Of a stretch of 64,000 bases of DNA, positions 50,184-59,250 are shown one piece after another; position 1 is the first letter of the stretch; each line of letters begins with the position of its first letter. A program made the position numbers and the translations under genes. The notes beneath the pieces were generated by a model that saw only the letters and a list, made by a program, of their open reading frames with translations, was not told where the DNA came from and searched no databases. Origin of the DNA: Pseudanabaena sp. M53BS1SP1A06MG (lineage in GTDB: Bacteria; Cyanobacteriota; Cyanobacteriia; Pseudanabaenales; Pseudanabaenaceae); assembly GCA_020404105.1 (NCBI GenBank), contig JADBWH010000074.1:1-64000 (forward strand), written 5' to 3'.

Positions 50184-53100
50184 ATGCAGGATTCACCAAA
50201 CGGTCAAAATGGTTCTCAATCGCCGCCACCCCGTCACAAACTTGGTTTTGTTGGTCAATTGGCGAAGCAATTCATCGACTCCAAGCTGACCCCATTGATT
50301 ATCATTGTGGCGATCCTGTTGGGGATTGGTGCAACCCTGATGTTGCCACGGGAAGAAGAACCGCAAATTACCGTACCAATGGCGGATGTGTTTGTGCAGA
50401 TGCCAGGAGCTTCGGCGAAGGATGTGGAACAGCGCGTCACTTCGCCTATGGAGAAATTGATTAAAGAATTGCCAGGGGTGGAATATGTTTACTCCACCTC
50501 GCGGCCGGGTTCATCTTTAGTTATCGTCAGGTTTATAGTTGGACAGAATACGGAAGATTCTATTGTTCAGCTTTACAACAAGCTCTATGCTAATTTTGAC
50601 AAAATTCCTGCGGGAGTTTCTCAACCTCTCATTAAGTCACGAGCGATTAATGATGTACCAATTCTAGCACTAACCCTATCAGGAGATGGGGTTTCAGGCA
50701 CGGAATTACGGCAGATTGCAGCGCAATTGGATGAGCAAATCAAGCAAGTTCCCGATGTTTCAGAAACGACGATCATCGGTGGACAGAAGCGCCAATTGCG
50801 GGTAGAACTCGATCCCACGCGTTTAAAGGCTTATGGACTCACACCTCTAGAAATCTCCCAAGCCTTTCAGTCCCAAAACTCAGAACTAGCGGGTGGGGCT
50901 TTGAGTCAAAACAATCAATCATTTTTGGTGCGAACTCAAAGCTTTATCCGATCGCCTGAAGATGCGAAGGGGCTAGTCGTAGCGGTGGCTAATAATCAGC
51001 CCGTATATTTGCGGGATGTTGCCACAATTACCGATGGCGCGGAAGAACCTGCCAGTTATGTCTTGTTTGGCTATGGTGATGTTGCTCAAGAACATGGCGC
51101 TAAAGATGTCTCTCAAAAGGACAAGAAGGAAGCCAAAATCACCAAGCATAAGGGGGAAACTGAAGCCGTAACGATCGCGATCGCTAAACGTGGAGGTGCA
51201 AACGCCATTCAAGTTTCCCATCGGGTCTTACATAAATTAGATGAGATTAAGCACAACTATCTTCCTAATAATATTGATTTGACGGTTACCCGTGACTATG
51301 GCGAGACGGCTGCTGAACGCTCCAATGAGTTACTATTTCATATGCTGATTGCGGTTGGTTCGGTAACGTTGCTAATGTGGTTTGCCATGGGGCGAAGAGA
51401 AGCGATCGTCGTGGCGGTATCGATCCCTGTCACCTTAGCGCTGACTCTTGCCAGTTTTGTCTTTTACGGATTCTCTCTCAATCGTGTTACCTTCTTTGCC
51501 TTGATCTTCTCGATTGGCATTCTCGTTGATGATGCGATCGTGGTCGTAGAAAATGTCGGTCGTCATTTGGAACTCCCCGAAAATAAAACTCGTTTAAAAT
51601 ATTCTCCCAATCGTCAGCGCACTTTGCGACAAATTGTCCTTGAAGCCGTTGATGAAGTGGGCAATCCCACAATTTTGGCAACGGTAGCGGTGATTGCGGC
51701 GATCTTACCGATGGCATTTGTAGGCGGATTGATGGGTCCCTATATGCGCCCAATTCCTTTGGGAGCTTCAGCAGCGATGATTTTCTCGGCTTTAGTAGCT
51801 TTTATCGTCGTGCCTTGGACAACGATGAAAGTGTTTACAGGCAGCAGTCATGGCGGACATCAAGAGGGTGAGGAAGATGCTCTCAGCAAGCTCTATCGCC
51901 GCTTTATGTATCCTTTGGTGCATTATCCCAAAAAGGGAACGACGTTTCTAATTGCGACAACACTGGCTTTAGTGGTGATTGTAGTGGGGCTGGCAGGATT
52001 CAAATTGGTGATCCTGAAGATGCTCCCCTTTGATAACAAGAGCGAATTGCAAGTGGTGGTCAATATGCCTGAAGGCACGACCCTAGAGCAAACCGCTAGA
52101 GTAACGCGCGAACTAGGACAATACCTTGCTTCTGTACCCGAAGTTACCCATTATCAGAGCTATGTTGGTACATCTTCCCCCTATAATTTCAACGGGTTAG
52201 TGCGCCATTACTTTTTGCGATCGGGTTCCAATGTTGCCGATATTCAGGTCAATTTTTTACCGCGAGAAGAGCGCAAACGTCAGAGCCATGATATCGCTAA
52301 GGCAATTCGTCCTAAGCTCAAGGAAATCGGCGATCGCTATAGTGCGCGGATTCAAGTTGCCGAAATCCCCCCAGGCCCTCCCGTACTGCAAACCCTAGTT
52401 ACGGAAGTATATGGCCCTAATTACCAAGGACAAATTGACGTTGCTAAAGGAATCTATCAATTATATAAATCCACTGATGGTGTGGTGGATGTGGATTGGT
52501 ATGTGGAATCGCCCCAAACGGATTATCATTTGGTAATCGATCGCGAAAAAGCAACTTTAAATGGCATCAGTCCCGCCCAAATTTCCCAAGTTTTGCAAAT
52601 GGCAATTTCTGGGCAGAATGTGGGCTTACTCCATGATGAAAATTCCCGTGAAGATGTGGCGATTAATCTTCGCTTTAGTCAGTCCAGCCGTACCAGTTTA
52701 GAGGATCTCAAGGCTCTCAATGTCAAGGGTGCAAATGGCAATCTCGTTCCCCTCAGTTCCCTTATGAAAACGGAAACCGCCACTGTCGATACCAGTATTT
52801 ATCACAAAAATCTTCAGCCCGTGGTCTATGTCTTAGGCGATGTGTCAGGTCGCGTGGAAAGTTCTGTCTATGCGATGCTGGCTTTGCAACCGCAAATCGA
52901 TAAAATTACACCGCCCACAGGTGAAAAAATCAAGACCTATCTCACCGAACAACCTCCCACAACCGAAACCTATTCTATGAAATGGGATGGCGAATGGCAA
53001 GTTACCTATGAAGTCTTTCGGGATTTGAGTATTGCCTTTGCGGTGGTGATGTTGCTGATTTATGCCCTAGTGGTCGGTTGGTTCCAATCCTTCACCACGC

Positions 53101-53555
53101 CCCTAGCAATCATGGTCGCAATTCCTTTTTCTCTAGTTGGGATTATGCCTGCCCATTGGTTAATGGGTTCCTTTTTTACAGCCACCTCAATGATTGGCTT
53201 TATTGCAGGTGCGGGAATTGTGGTACGCAACTCGATTATTCTCGTTGATTTTATTGAGTTACGTCTCAAGGAAGGAATGCCCCTCGAAGAAGCGGTGATC
53301 GATGCGGGAGCCGTGCGTTTCCGTCCGATGTTGCTGACAGCCGCCGCCGTAATTGTCGGATCGGCAATCATTCTCGCCGATCCCATCTTCCAAGGATTGG
53401 CGATCTCGCTGATGGCAGGTGAAGTCGCGTCTTTACTACTTTCGCGATCGGCTGTTCCGATTCTCTATTATAAACTCTGGCGCAATAAGAAACCACCAGT
53501 TTTAGAGTCAGTTGAGGAGGAACAGGAAGTTGCGATCGCCACTATTGATATCTAA
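50184..53555 (+). CDS. RND efflux permease, AcrB/HAE superfamily
   Basis: A 1123-residue, 12-helix inner-membrane transporter. The TM4 proton-relay acids are present as Asp449-Asp450 ([15 protein letters not shown]). The N-terminal motif [19 protein letters not shown] and the Asp/Glu-poor periplasmic loops match the branch of RND pumps that occurs in many environmental and sulfur-oxidising bacteria, close to the VexF/MexF-type rather than the heavy-metal CusA type. The segment around 290-320 is Lys/Glu-rich and looks like an insertion. It forms an operon with the MFP gene. The substrate might be polysulfide-like or lipophilic compounds; this is a guess from context. Confidence 0.9.
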   Translation: MQDSPNGQNGSQSPPPRHKLGFVGQLAKQFIDSKLTPLIIIVAILLGIGATLMLPREEEPQITVPMADVFVQMPGASAKDVEQRVTSPMEKLIKELPGVEYVYSTSRPGSSLVIVRFIVGQNTEDSIVQLYNKLYANFDKIPAGVSQPLIKSRAINDVPILALTLSGDGVSGTELRQIAAQLDEQIKQVPDVSETTIIGGQKRQLRVELDPTRLKAYGLTPLEISQAFQSQNSELAGGALSQNNQSFLVRTQSFIRSPEDAKGLVVAVANNQPVYLRDVATITDGAEEPASYVLFGYGDVAQEHGAKDVSQKDKKEAKITKHKGETEAVTIAIAKRGGANAIQVSHRVLHKLDEIKHNYLPNNIDLTVTRDYGETAAERSNELLFHMLIAVGSVTLLMWFAMGRREAIVVAVSIPVTLALTLASFVFYGFSLNRVTFFALIFSIGILVDDAIVVVENVGRHLELPENKTRLKYSPNRQRTLRQIVLEAVDEVGNPTILATVAVIAAILPMAFVGGLMGPYMRPIPLGASAAMIFSALVAFIVVPWTTMKVFTGSSHGGHQEGEEDALSKLYRRFMYPLVHYPKKGTTFLIATTLALVVIVVGLAGFKLVILKMLPFDNKSELQVVVNMPEGTTLEQTARVTRELGQYLASVPEVTHYQSYVGTSSPYNFNGLVRHYFLRSGSNVADIQVNFLPREERKRQSHDIAKAIRPKLKEIGDRYSARIQVAEIPPGPPVLQTLVTEVYGPNYQGQIDVAKGIYQLYKSTDGVVDVDWYVESPQTDYHLVIDREKATLNGISPAQISQVLQMAISGQNVGLLHDENSREDVAINLRFSQSSRTSLEDLKALNVKGANGNLVPLSSLMKTETATVDTSIYHKNLQPVVYVLGDVSGRVESSVYAMLALQPQIDKITPPTGEKIKTYLTEQPPTTETYSMKWDGEWQVTYEVFRDLSIAFAVVMLLIYALVVGWFQSFTTPLAIMVAIPFSLVGIMPAHWLMGSFFTATSMIGFIAGAGIVVRNSIILVDFIELRLKEGMPLEEAVIDAGAVRFRPMLLTAAAVIVGSAIILADPIFQGLAISLMAGEVASLLLSRSAVPILYYKLWRNKKPPVLESVEEEQEVAIATIDI

Positions 53556-53580
53556 AATCACATCTAAAACATGATTCAAG

Positions 53581-53640
53581 AGATCCCCCCAGCCCAGAAT
53601 TTTCTTCTTCCCCCTTTGCAATGGGGATTGAAGGGGATCT
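53581..53640. repeat. AGATC...GGGGATCT dispersed repeat, copy 1
   Basis: Starts AGATCCCCCCAGCCC, contains TTCTTCTTCCCCC and ends GATTGAAGGGGATCT. The ends are inverted repeats of one another. A second, longer copy is at 55192-55267. Confidence 0.55.
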
Positions 53641-53673
53641 TAAATAGAATCTGACACTCACTCAAAATAATCA

Positions 53674-54351
53674 ATGGAACCAATTCACATTTCTTACTAT
53701 TCCGATGTTCTCTGTATTTGGGCGTACATCGCTCAAATACGCCTTGATGAACTAAAAGCCAACTTTTCCGATCAAGTGGAGATCAATTATCATTTCTTCC
53801 CTGTATTTGGCAATGCTCATGAAAAACTGGAAAAACGTTGGCGCGATCGCGGTGGGTTGCGCGGCTATAGCGATCATGTGCATACCGTCGCCGTCAAGTT
53901 TCCTCACATTAACGTCCATCCCGATGTTTGGGTAGTAAATACACCCACCTCCGCCACCTCCTGCCATCTATTTCTGAACGCCATTCAGCTATTAGAAATC
54001 AAGAATATTATTCCTAAATCAGAGCAGCTATTTGAGAAAGCCAATTGGGAAGTGCGCCGCGCCTTTTTTGAAGATGTTGCCGATGTCAGCGATCGCCAAG
54101 TGCAGTTTCAACTTGCCCAAAAACTTGGCATCCCCATTGCCGACCTTCAAGCACAAATCGATAGCGGTGAAGCCTATGCGTTGCTATCGCGAGACTTTGA
54201 ATTGATCCGCGAACATACAATATCGGTAAGTCCGACATTAATTTTTAATGAAGGAAGACAGCGCCTCAATGGCAATGTCGGTTATCGGGTAATTGAGGCA
54301 AATATTCGCGAGTTATTGAATAATCCTGAAGATGAACATTCTTGGTGTTAG
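53674..54351 (+). CDS. DsbA-family thioredoxin-fold protein with one active Cys
   Basis: A 225-residue DsbA/FrnE-like protein. The N-terminal motif is SDVLCIWAYIAQ: the first active cysteine is present, the second position of CxxC is Ala (C-I-W-A). The cis-proline loop is SVSPTLIFNEG. A long helical insert separates them. With a single cysteine it is unlikely to be a disulfide oxidase; it resembles HCCA-isomerase-like or glutathione-type members, and may handle glutathione persulfide. Cytoplasmic, no signal peptide. It lies between the RND pump and the persulfide dioxygenase. Confidence 0.8.
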   Translation: MEPIHISYYSDVLCIWAYIAQIRLDELKANFSDQVEINYHFFPVFGNAHEKLEKRWRDRGGLRGYSDHVHTVAVKFPHINVHPDVWVVNTPTSATSCHLFLNAIQLLEIKNIIPKSEQLFEKANWEVRRAFFEDVADVSDRQVQFQLAQKLGIPIADLQAQIDSGEAYALLSRDFELIREHTISVSPTLIFNEGRQRLNGNVGYRVIEANIRELLNNPEDEHSWC

Positions 54352-54404
54352 GCGATCGCCACTACTTGCAAGGACAAACGCTACAACAATAGTTTGTTTT
54401 GTTC

Positions 54405-54434
54405 TTGACATCATATATCGCCATATAGTAATAT
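54405..54434 (+). promoter_or_regulatory. Promoter of the persulfide dioxygenase operon
   Basis: TTGACA (54405-54410) and TAATAT (54429-54434) with an 18-bp spacer. The -10 region lies inside copy B of the AT-rich palindrome, so a repressor there would block transcription. Confidence 0.6.
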
Positions 54435-54437
54435 ATT
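54420..54437. promoter_or_regulatory. Copy B of recurring AT-rich palindrome
   Basis: GCCATATAGTAATATATT matches the model at 14 of 18 positions; the central ATAT-AGTA-ATAT dyad is intact. It overlaps the promoter -10 and lies 34 bp before the persulfide dioxygenase gene. Confidence 0.35.
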
Positions 54438-54470
54438 GAGAGAGTTTTAAAAGTTTGGAAATTTACTGCC

Positions 54471-55169
54471 ATGCTATTTCGTCAGTTGTTCGATCAAGAG
54501 ACAGGAACCTATACATATCTGATTGCCGACCCAAGCACCAAGGAAGCAGTCCTAGTCGATCCAGTTTTAGAACAGGTTGAGCGCGATCTTAAGCTATTGC
54601 GAGAGTTGGGCTTGACCCTCAAATTTTGTTTGGAAACCCATATTCATGCTGACCACATCACAGGTACTGGTAAATTACGCGAACTAACGGGTTGTGAAGG
54701 CATCGTTCCTGAAAATGCCCATGCGGCTTGTGCTAATCGCTTTGTAAAACACGAAGAAGTTTTGAATGTGGGCAAAATTAAAATTGGGGCGATCGCTACA
54801 TCTGGTCATACTGACAGCCATATGTCTTTTTTGGTTGATGGCACACATCTATTAACTGGCGATGCCCTTCTCATTCGTGGCTGCGGACGCACTGACTTCC
54901 AAAGTGGTGATGCGGGTACTTTGTACGATCATGTCACCCAAAGGCTGTTTACTCTGCCCGATACTACCTTCGTTTACCCTGGACATGACTATCGCGGCAA
55001 TTTGGTATCCACCATCGGCGAAGAGAAACAATGGAATCCTCGTTTTGTAGGACGCGATCGCGCTCAGTTTATTGAATTTATGGGCAGTCTCAATTTGCCA
55101 AATCCTAAAAAGATCGCTGAGGCAGTACCCGCCAACGAGCGTTGTGGTAAGGTTGCGCTTGCAGTTTAA
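54471..55169 (+). CDS. Persulfide dioxygenase (ETHE1-like)
   Basis: A 232-residue metallo-beta-lactamase-fold protein of the ETHE1/PDO family, which oxidises glutathione persulfide to sulfite with O2 and Fe(II). Iron ligands are visible: THIHADH, GHTDSHMSF, GDALLIRGCGRTDFQ and PGHDY. The region RGCGRTDFQSGDAGTLY is diagnostic for ETHE1-like enzymes rather than glyoxalase II. It needs oxygen, so it fits an organism at oxic-sulfidic transitions. It is the first gene of a sulfur operon followed by rhodanese-DUF2892 and SulP. Confidence 0.93.
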   Translation: MLFRQLFDQETGTYTYLIADPSTKEAVLVDPVLEQVERDLKLLRELGLTLKFCLETHIHADHITGTGKLRELTGCEGIVPENAHAACANRFVKHEEVLNVGKIKIGAIATSGHTDSHMSFLVDGTHLLTGDALLIRGCGRTDFQSGDAGTLYDHVTQRLFTLPDTTFVYPGHDYRGNLVSTIGEEKQWNPRFVGRDRAQFIEFMGSLNLPNPKKIAEAVPANERCGKVALAV

Positions 55170-55191
55170 TTAATAACGCAGAGATCACCCC

Positions 55192-55267
55192 AGCCACCCT
55201 TTCGTAAGAGGGGAGAATAAATTAAATTATCTTCTTCCCCATTTATAAGGAGGATTGACGGGGATCT
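55192..55267. repeat. AGATC...GGGGATCT dispersed repeat, copy 2
   Basis: AGATCACCCCAGCC at the left, TCTTCTTCCCC in the middle and GATTGACGGGGATCT at the right; same layout as 53581-53640. It lies between the dioxygenase and rhodanese genes. Confidence 0.55.
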
Positions 55268-55309
55268 CAGCCCGATCCTTTTGCAATTATTTACAACTTC
55301 CTGAAACCT

Positions 55310-55867
55310 ATGACAACTTCGCAAAATTTAACTTCTGTATCCGAATCTCAAATCAAACTAATTGATGTTCAAGATCTCAAAGAGCTAATCGATCGCCAAG
55401 CCGTTGAACTAATTGATGTGCGCGAGGCGGATGAGTTCGCTAGCGAGAGAATTGATGGCGCAATGTTGGTTCCATTATCCAAGTTTGATATTCAGCAAAT
55501 CTCCAATAGTCCAGATAAGCAAGTAGTTCTCTATTGTCGTTCTGGTAATCGTTCCCATCGCGCCGCCGAAAAATTGCTCGATGCAGGCTATGGGGAAGTG
55601 ACACACCTCAAGGGGGGGATCATGGCATGGCGATCGCAGGGGATGCCGATCAAGGCAAATAAGAATGCACCCATCAGCATCATGCGCCAAGTCCAAATCA
55701 CGGCAGGTTCCCTTGTTTTCTTCGGCACAGTTTTAAGTGCAGCGGTTTCCCCTTGGTTCATGCTCTTAACAGGATTTGTCGGTGCGGGTCTGATGTTCGC
55801 AGGAATCTCTAACACCTGTGCGATGGCGAATTTATTGTCAATGCTGCCCTACAACAAGCAAAGATAG
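55310..55867 (+). CDS. Rhodanese fused to DUF2892 membrane segment (YgaP-like)
   Basis: A 185-residue protein: rhodanese domain residues about 20-115 (LIDVREADEFASERIDGA, active loop YCRSGNRSH) followed by two membrane helices of the DUF2892 type (about 128-178, ending GISNTCAMANLLSMLP). The order matches YgaP, a membrane rhodanese of E. coli. It is translationally adjacent to the SulP gene (0-bp gap, stop and start in TAGATG) and downstream of the dioxygenase, so it probably takes part in persulfide handling at the membrane. Confidence 0.92.
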   Translation: MTTSQNLTSVSESQIKLIDVQDLKELIDRQAVELIDVREADEFASERIDGAMLVPLSKFDIQQISNSPDKQVVLYCRSGNRSHRAAEKLLDAGYGEVTHLKGGIMAWRSQGMPIKANKNAPISIMRQVQITAGSLVFFGTVLSAAVSPWFMLLTGFVGAGLMFAGISNTCAMANLLSMLPYNKQR

Positions 55868-57592
55868 ATGATTAAGCAATTACAGCAATATATTCCTGCG
55901 CTCAATTGGCTCAAAAATTATCAATCTAAACATCTATTTGGTGATATTACCGCAGGGATTATTGTCACCAGTCTCTTGATTCCGCAGGGTATGGCTTATG
56001 CCCTGCTTGCGGGACTGCAGCCGCAGATTGGACTCTATGCTAGTATTTTGCCTGCGATTATCTATCCATTGTTAGGAACAAGTCAGGTTTTGGCGGTTGG
56101 TCCCGTTGCCGTTGATTCTTTAATGGTGGCGGCGGCGCTCGCTAAACTTGCGCCCCAAGGTAGTTCTGAATATTTGACCTTAGCAATCGCCCTCGCCTTT
56201 TTAGTGGGAATCATCGAAATTGGCATGGGCGTTTTGCGGATGGGATTTTTAGTGAACTTTCTCAGCCGTTCCGTGATTTCAGGATTTATCAGTGGTGCCG
56301 CAATCATCATTGGCTTTAGTCAGGTCAAACATTTACTGGGTTTAAAGATTCCTTCTACGGAATCATTTATCGAACTTCTCACTTTGATTTTTAGTAAAAT
56401 CACCGAAGTGAATTGGGTTACGCTGAGTTTGGGACTAGTTAGCATTGCGATTCTACTTTATTGCAATCAGCCCCTAGTCAAATTATTGAAGCAACAAGGC
56501 TGGAACGAACAGAGGATCTTACCTATTTCTAAAAGTGCGCCTCTGCTAGTAGTGATTTTGGGAACTCTGCTAGTCGCGACTTTCCGATGGGATCAAGGGG
56601 CGGGAGTTAAAATTGTGGGTATGGTTCCATTGGGGTTGCCGCCCTTGACCATACCTAGCTTTGATTTGCAAACTTGGCGATCGCTTTTACCTGCGGCTTT
56701 GGCAATCGCTTTAGTTGGTTACATGGAGGGCTTCTCAGGAGCGCAAGCCCTCGCTAGCAAGCGGCGTGAAAAGATTGATCCGAATCAGGAATTGATCGCC
56801 TTTGGTGCGGCGAATCTAAGCGCCGCTTTTACGGGTGGATATCCTGTGACAGGTGGAGTCAGTCGCTCGGTGGTGAATTTCGCCGCAGGGGCAAATACGG
56901 GCTTAGCCTCAATGATTACGGGAATATTAGTCGCAATCACGGTGATGTTCTTTACATCTTGGTTCTATTTCCTGCCGCAGTCCTGCCTCGCCGCGACTAT
57001 CATTACCGCCGTTTATAAATTGGTTGATTTTTCCACCCTGAAACGGATGTGGAACTATGACAAAGCCGATGCGATCGCTTGGCTAGTCACTTTTAGCGCT
57101 GTATTAGTTTTAGGTGTCGAAAAGGGAATTATTTTTGGCGCGATCGTCGCTTTATCTTTGCATCTATGGCATACCAGCCGCCCCCACATTGCGATCGTCG
57201 GGCGCTTAGGCGAATCTGAACATTTCCGCAATGTCCTCCGTTACGATGTCAAAACCAGTCCCCAAGTTTTAGCAATTCGCGTTGATGCCAGCCTCTACTT
57301 TGCCAATGCTAAATACATGGAAAATTTTCTAAGTCGCGAAATTAGCGATCGCCCTGATGTCACAAGCATTGTGCTGGTATGCAGCGCCGTCAATCTCATT
57401 GATGCTAGCGCCTTAGAAGTTCTCGAGAGCCTAATTGCCGATTTAAAAACCATCGGCATTAACTTCTATTTCTCGGAAGTGAAGGGACCCGTAATGGATA
57501 AATTACTCAATATTGGTTTTGTGGATTATGTCGGACGCGATCACTTCTTTCTGTCCACCGATATCGCCATGCACGATTTAGCAGGCATTTAA
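55868..57592 (+). CDS. SulP-family anion transporter with STAS domain
   Basis: A 574-residue SulP protein: the motif ITAGIIVTSLLIPQGMAYALLAGL is at the start, GLYASILPAIIYPLLGTS follows and the STAS domain occupies about 450-560 (LVCSAVNLIDASALEVLESL). SulP carriers move sulfate, bicarbonate or other anions. Placed directly behind dioxygenase and rhodanese genes, export or exchange of sulfate/sulfite formed from sulfide is plausible; uptake is the classical role. Start overlaps the rhodanese stop region (TAGATG). Confidence 0.92.
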   Translation: MIKQLQQYIPALNWLKNYQSKHLFGDITAGIIVTSLLIPQGMAYALLAGLQPQIGLYASILPAIIYPLLGTSQVLAVGPVAVDSLMVAAALAKLAPQGSSEYLTLAIALAFLVGIIEIGMGVLRMGFLVNFLSRSVISGFISGAAIIIGFSQVKHLLGLKIPSTESFIELLTLIFSKITEVNWVTLSLGLVSIAILLYCNQPLVKLLKQQGWNEQRILPISKSAPLLVVILGTLLVATFRWDQGAGVKIVGMVPLGLPPLTIPSFDLQTWRSLLPAALAIALVGYMEGFSGAQALASKRREKIDPNQELIAFGAANLSAAFTGGYPVTGGVSRSVVNFAAGANTGLASMITGILVAITVMFFTSWFYFLPQSCLAATIITAVYKLVDFSTLKRMWNYDKADAIAWLVTFSAVLVLGVEKGIIFGAIVALSLHLWHTSRPHIAIVGRLGESEHFRNVLRYDVKTSPQVLAIRVDASLYFANAKYMENFLSREISDRPDVTSIVLVCSAVNLIDASALEVLESLIADLKTIGINFYFSEVKGPVMDKLLNIGFVDYVGRDHFFLSTDIAMHDLAGI

Positions 57593-57714
57593 CCAGCTAA
57601 ACCTTAAAACTTCCCTAATAAACCGATTATTTATAGTCTTTGAAACTATATTACCAACCAAGTATATTGTTAATCAAGGCAGTGCTTAGTTTCTGATCCA
57701 CTTCAAGATAAATC

Positions 57715-59157
57715 ATGGATATCCTATCAAATACCGTCGCACTGTCACGAATGCAATTTGCATTAACCGCCATTTTTCATATGCTCTGGCCAGTTCTGAC
57801 TACAGGCATGGCAATCTATCTCGTCATTGTCGAAGGAGTATGGCTGAAAACTCGTAATCCTGATTACTACCGCCACGCCCGCTTCTGGTCAAAGTTATAC
57901 GTTCTTAACTTCGGGATTGGCGTTGCTTCAGGGCTCCCAATGGAATTTCAATTTGGGACAAACTGGGCTCCATTTTCGGAAGCAGTAGGTGATTTCTTTG
58001 GCAGCATTCTCGGATTTGAAGGCGCAATGGCTTTCATGCTCGAAGCAGGATTCTTAGGGATTATGTTATTTGGCTGGGAGCGCGTAAATCCAGCAATTCA
58101 CTACCTCGCCACGATTATGGTTGCCTTTGGTGCAAACCTATCTACCTTTTGGATTTTAGTCGCTAACTCTTGGCTACAAACCCCATCGGGCGGTGAGATG
58201 GTCAATGGCAAGTTTATTGTCAGTGACTACTTTCAGGCGATCGCCAATCCCTTTATGCTGAAAAGCGTATCGCATATGTTCTTTGCTACCCTCGAAACAT
58301 CATTATTCGTAATCGGCGGTATTAGCGCTTGGTATATTCTCAACAATCGTCATCAAGCTTTTTTTACCAAATCGCTCAAAATTGTCCTAGCCGCTGCGAT
58401 CGCTGTTACGCCTGTGCAGATTTACATCGGACACCTCAGTGCCGAACAAGTAGCCCAATATCAACCAACGAAACTGGCGGCGATGGAAGCCAAATGGGAA
58501 ACTAGTCCTGCGGGACAGCCTGCGGATTGGAGTCTATTGGCAATTCCAGACGAAAAGACTCAAAGCAACAAATGGGAAATTACGATTCCCAACGGGCTTG
58601 GCTATGTTTTAGAATTTCAAAAGAACTTAACCTCACCCGTTCTCGGCTTAAAGGAATGGAAATATAGCGATCGCCCTCACATGGTGGGCTTGATCTATTA
58701 CGCTTTTCGGATCATGAGTGGGATTGGCTTTTTCCTAGCAGGACTAATGCTCTGGAGTGCCTTGCAATGGTTATTAGGCAATCTCTCTGCGGAAAAAATT
58801 GCTAAGCAAAAATGGCTCCTCCGCACTTGGATTTTTGCTGCACCATTAGGTTATATCGCCGTAGAGTCGGGCTGGATTGTCCGATGTGTGGGACGGCAAC
58901 CTTGGACAATGTATGGTCAGATTCGCACGGCTGATGCAGCTTCCAATGTTCCCGCAGGAAATGTGTTAACTTCATTATCCCTATTTGCGGTGGTTTATTC
59001 GATCCTATTAGTTGCCACACTGTACTTTGGCAGCAGAATCATTCGTCATGGTCCGAATTTGGATATACCCATCCCAGGGCTAGACAACAAACTAGCGATC
59101 AATATGGAACCCGCGACATTCATTCCCGATCAACGTCCAGCAGAAACTCAATTGTAA
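57715..59157 (+). CDS. cydA: Cytochrome bd oxidase subunit I (CioA/CydA)
   Basis: A 480-residue quinol oxidase subunit I with a short Q-loop, as in the CIO branch. Heme ligands are visible: His near 22 (AIFHMLWPVL), His near 188 (SVSHMFFATLE) and a Met in FRIMSGIG; the acids of GFEGAMAFMLEAGF are present. The conserved acidic residue before GRQPW (Glu445 in E. coli) is Cys391 here (GWIVRCVGRQPW). I believe this occurs in other cyanobacteria but cannot verify it. The enzyme has high oxygen affinity, and bd oxidases are known to be resistant to sulfide. cydB follows 93 bp later. Confidence 0.95.
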   Translation: MDILSNTVALSRMQFALTAIFHMLWPVLTTGMAIYLVIVEGVWLKTRNPDYYRHARFWSKLYVLNFGIGVASGLPMEFQFGTNWAPFSEAVGDFFGSILGFEGAMAFMLEAGFLGIMLFGWERVNPAIHYLATIMVAFGANLSTFWILVANSWLQTPSGGEMVNGKFIVSDYFQAIANPFMLKSVSHMFFATLETSLFVIGGISAWYILNNRHQAFFTKSLKIVLAAAIAVTPVQIYIGHLSAEQVAQYQPTKLAAMEAKWETSPAGQPADWSLLAIPDEKTQSNKWEITIPNGLGYVLEFQKNLTSPVLGLKEWKYSDRPHMVGLIYYAFRIMSGIGFFLAGLMLWSALQWLLGNLSAEKIAKQKWLLRTWIFAAPLGYIAVESGWIVRCVGRQPWTMYGQIRTADAASNVPAGNVLTSLSLFAVVYSILLVATLYFGSRIIRHGPNLDIPIPGLDNKLAINMEPATFIPDQRPAETQL

Positions 59158-59159
59158 TC

Positions 59160-59196
59160 GAGAAGATAGGCAGCGCAAAGCGCTGCCTATCTTCTC
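59160..59196. terminator. 17-bp hairpin between cydA and cydB
   Basis: GAGAAGATAGGCAGCGC (59160-59176) and its exact complement (59180-59196) with a loop AAA, three bases after the cydA stop. It may reduce cydB expression or stabilise the cydA mRNA; no T-run follows. Confidence 0.6.
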
Positions 59197-59250
59197 ATAT
59201 GGCAAGGTTTTCAAAATTTTGAGTATGTGACTAATTCCTAGGTAAATTTC

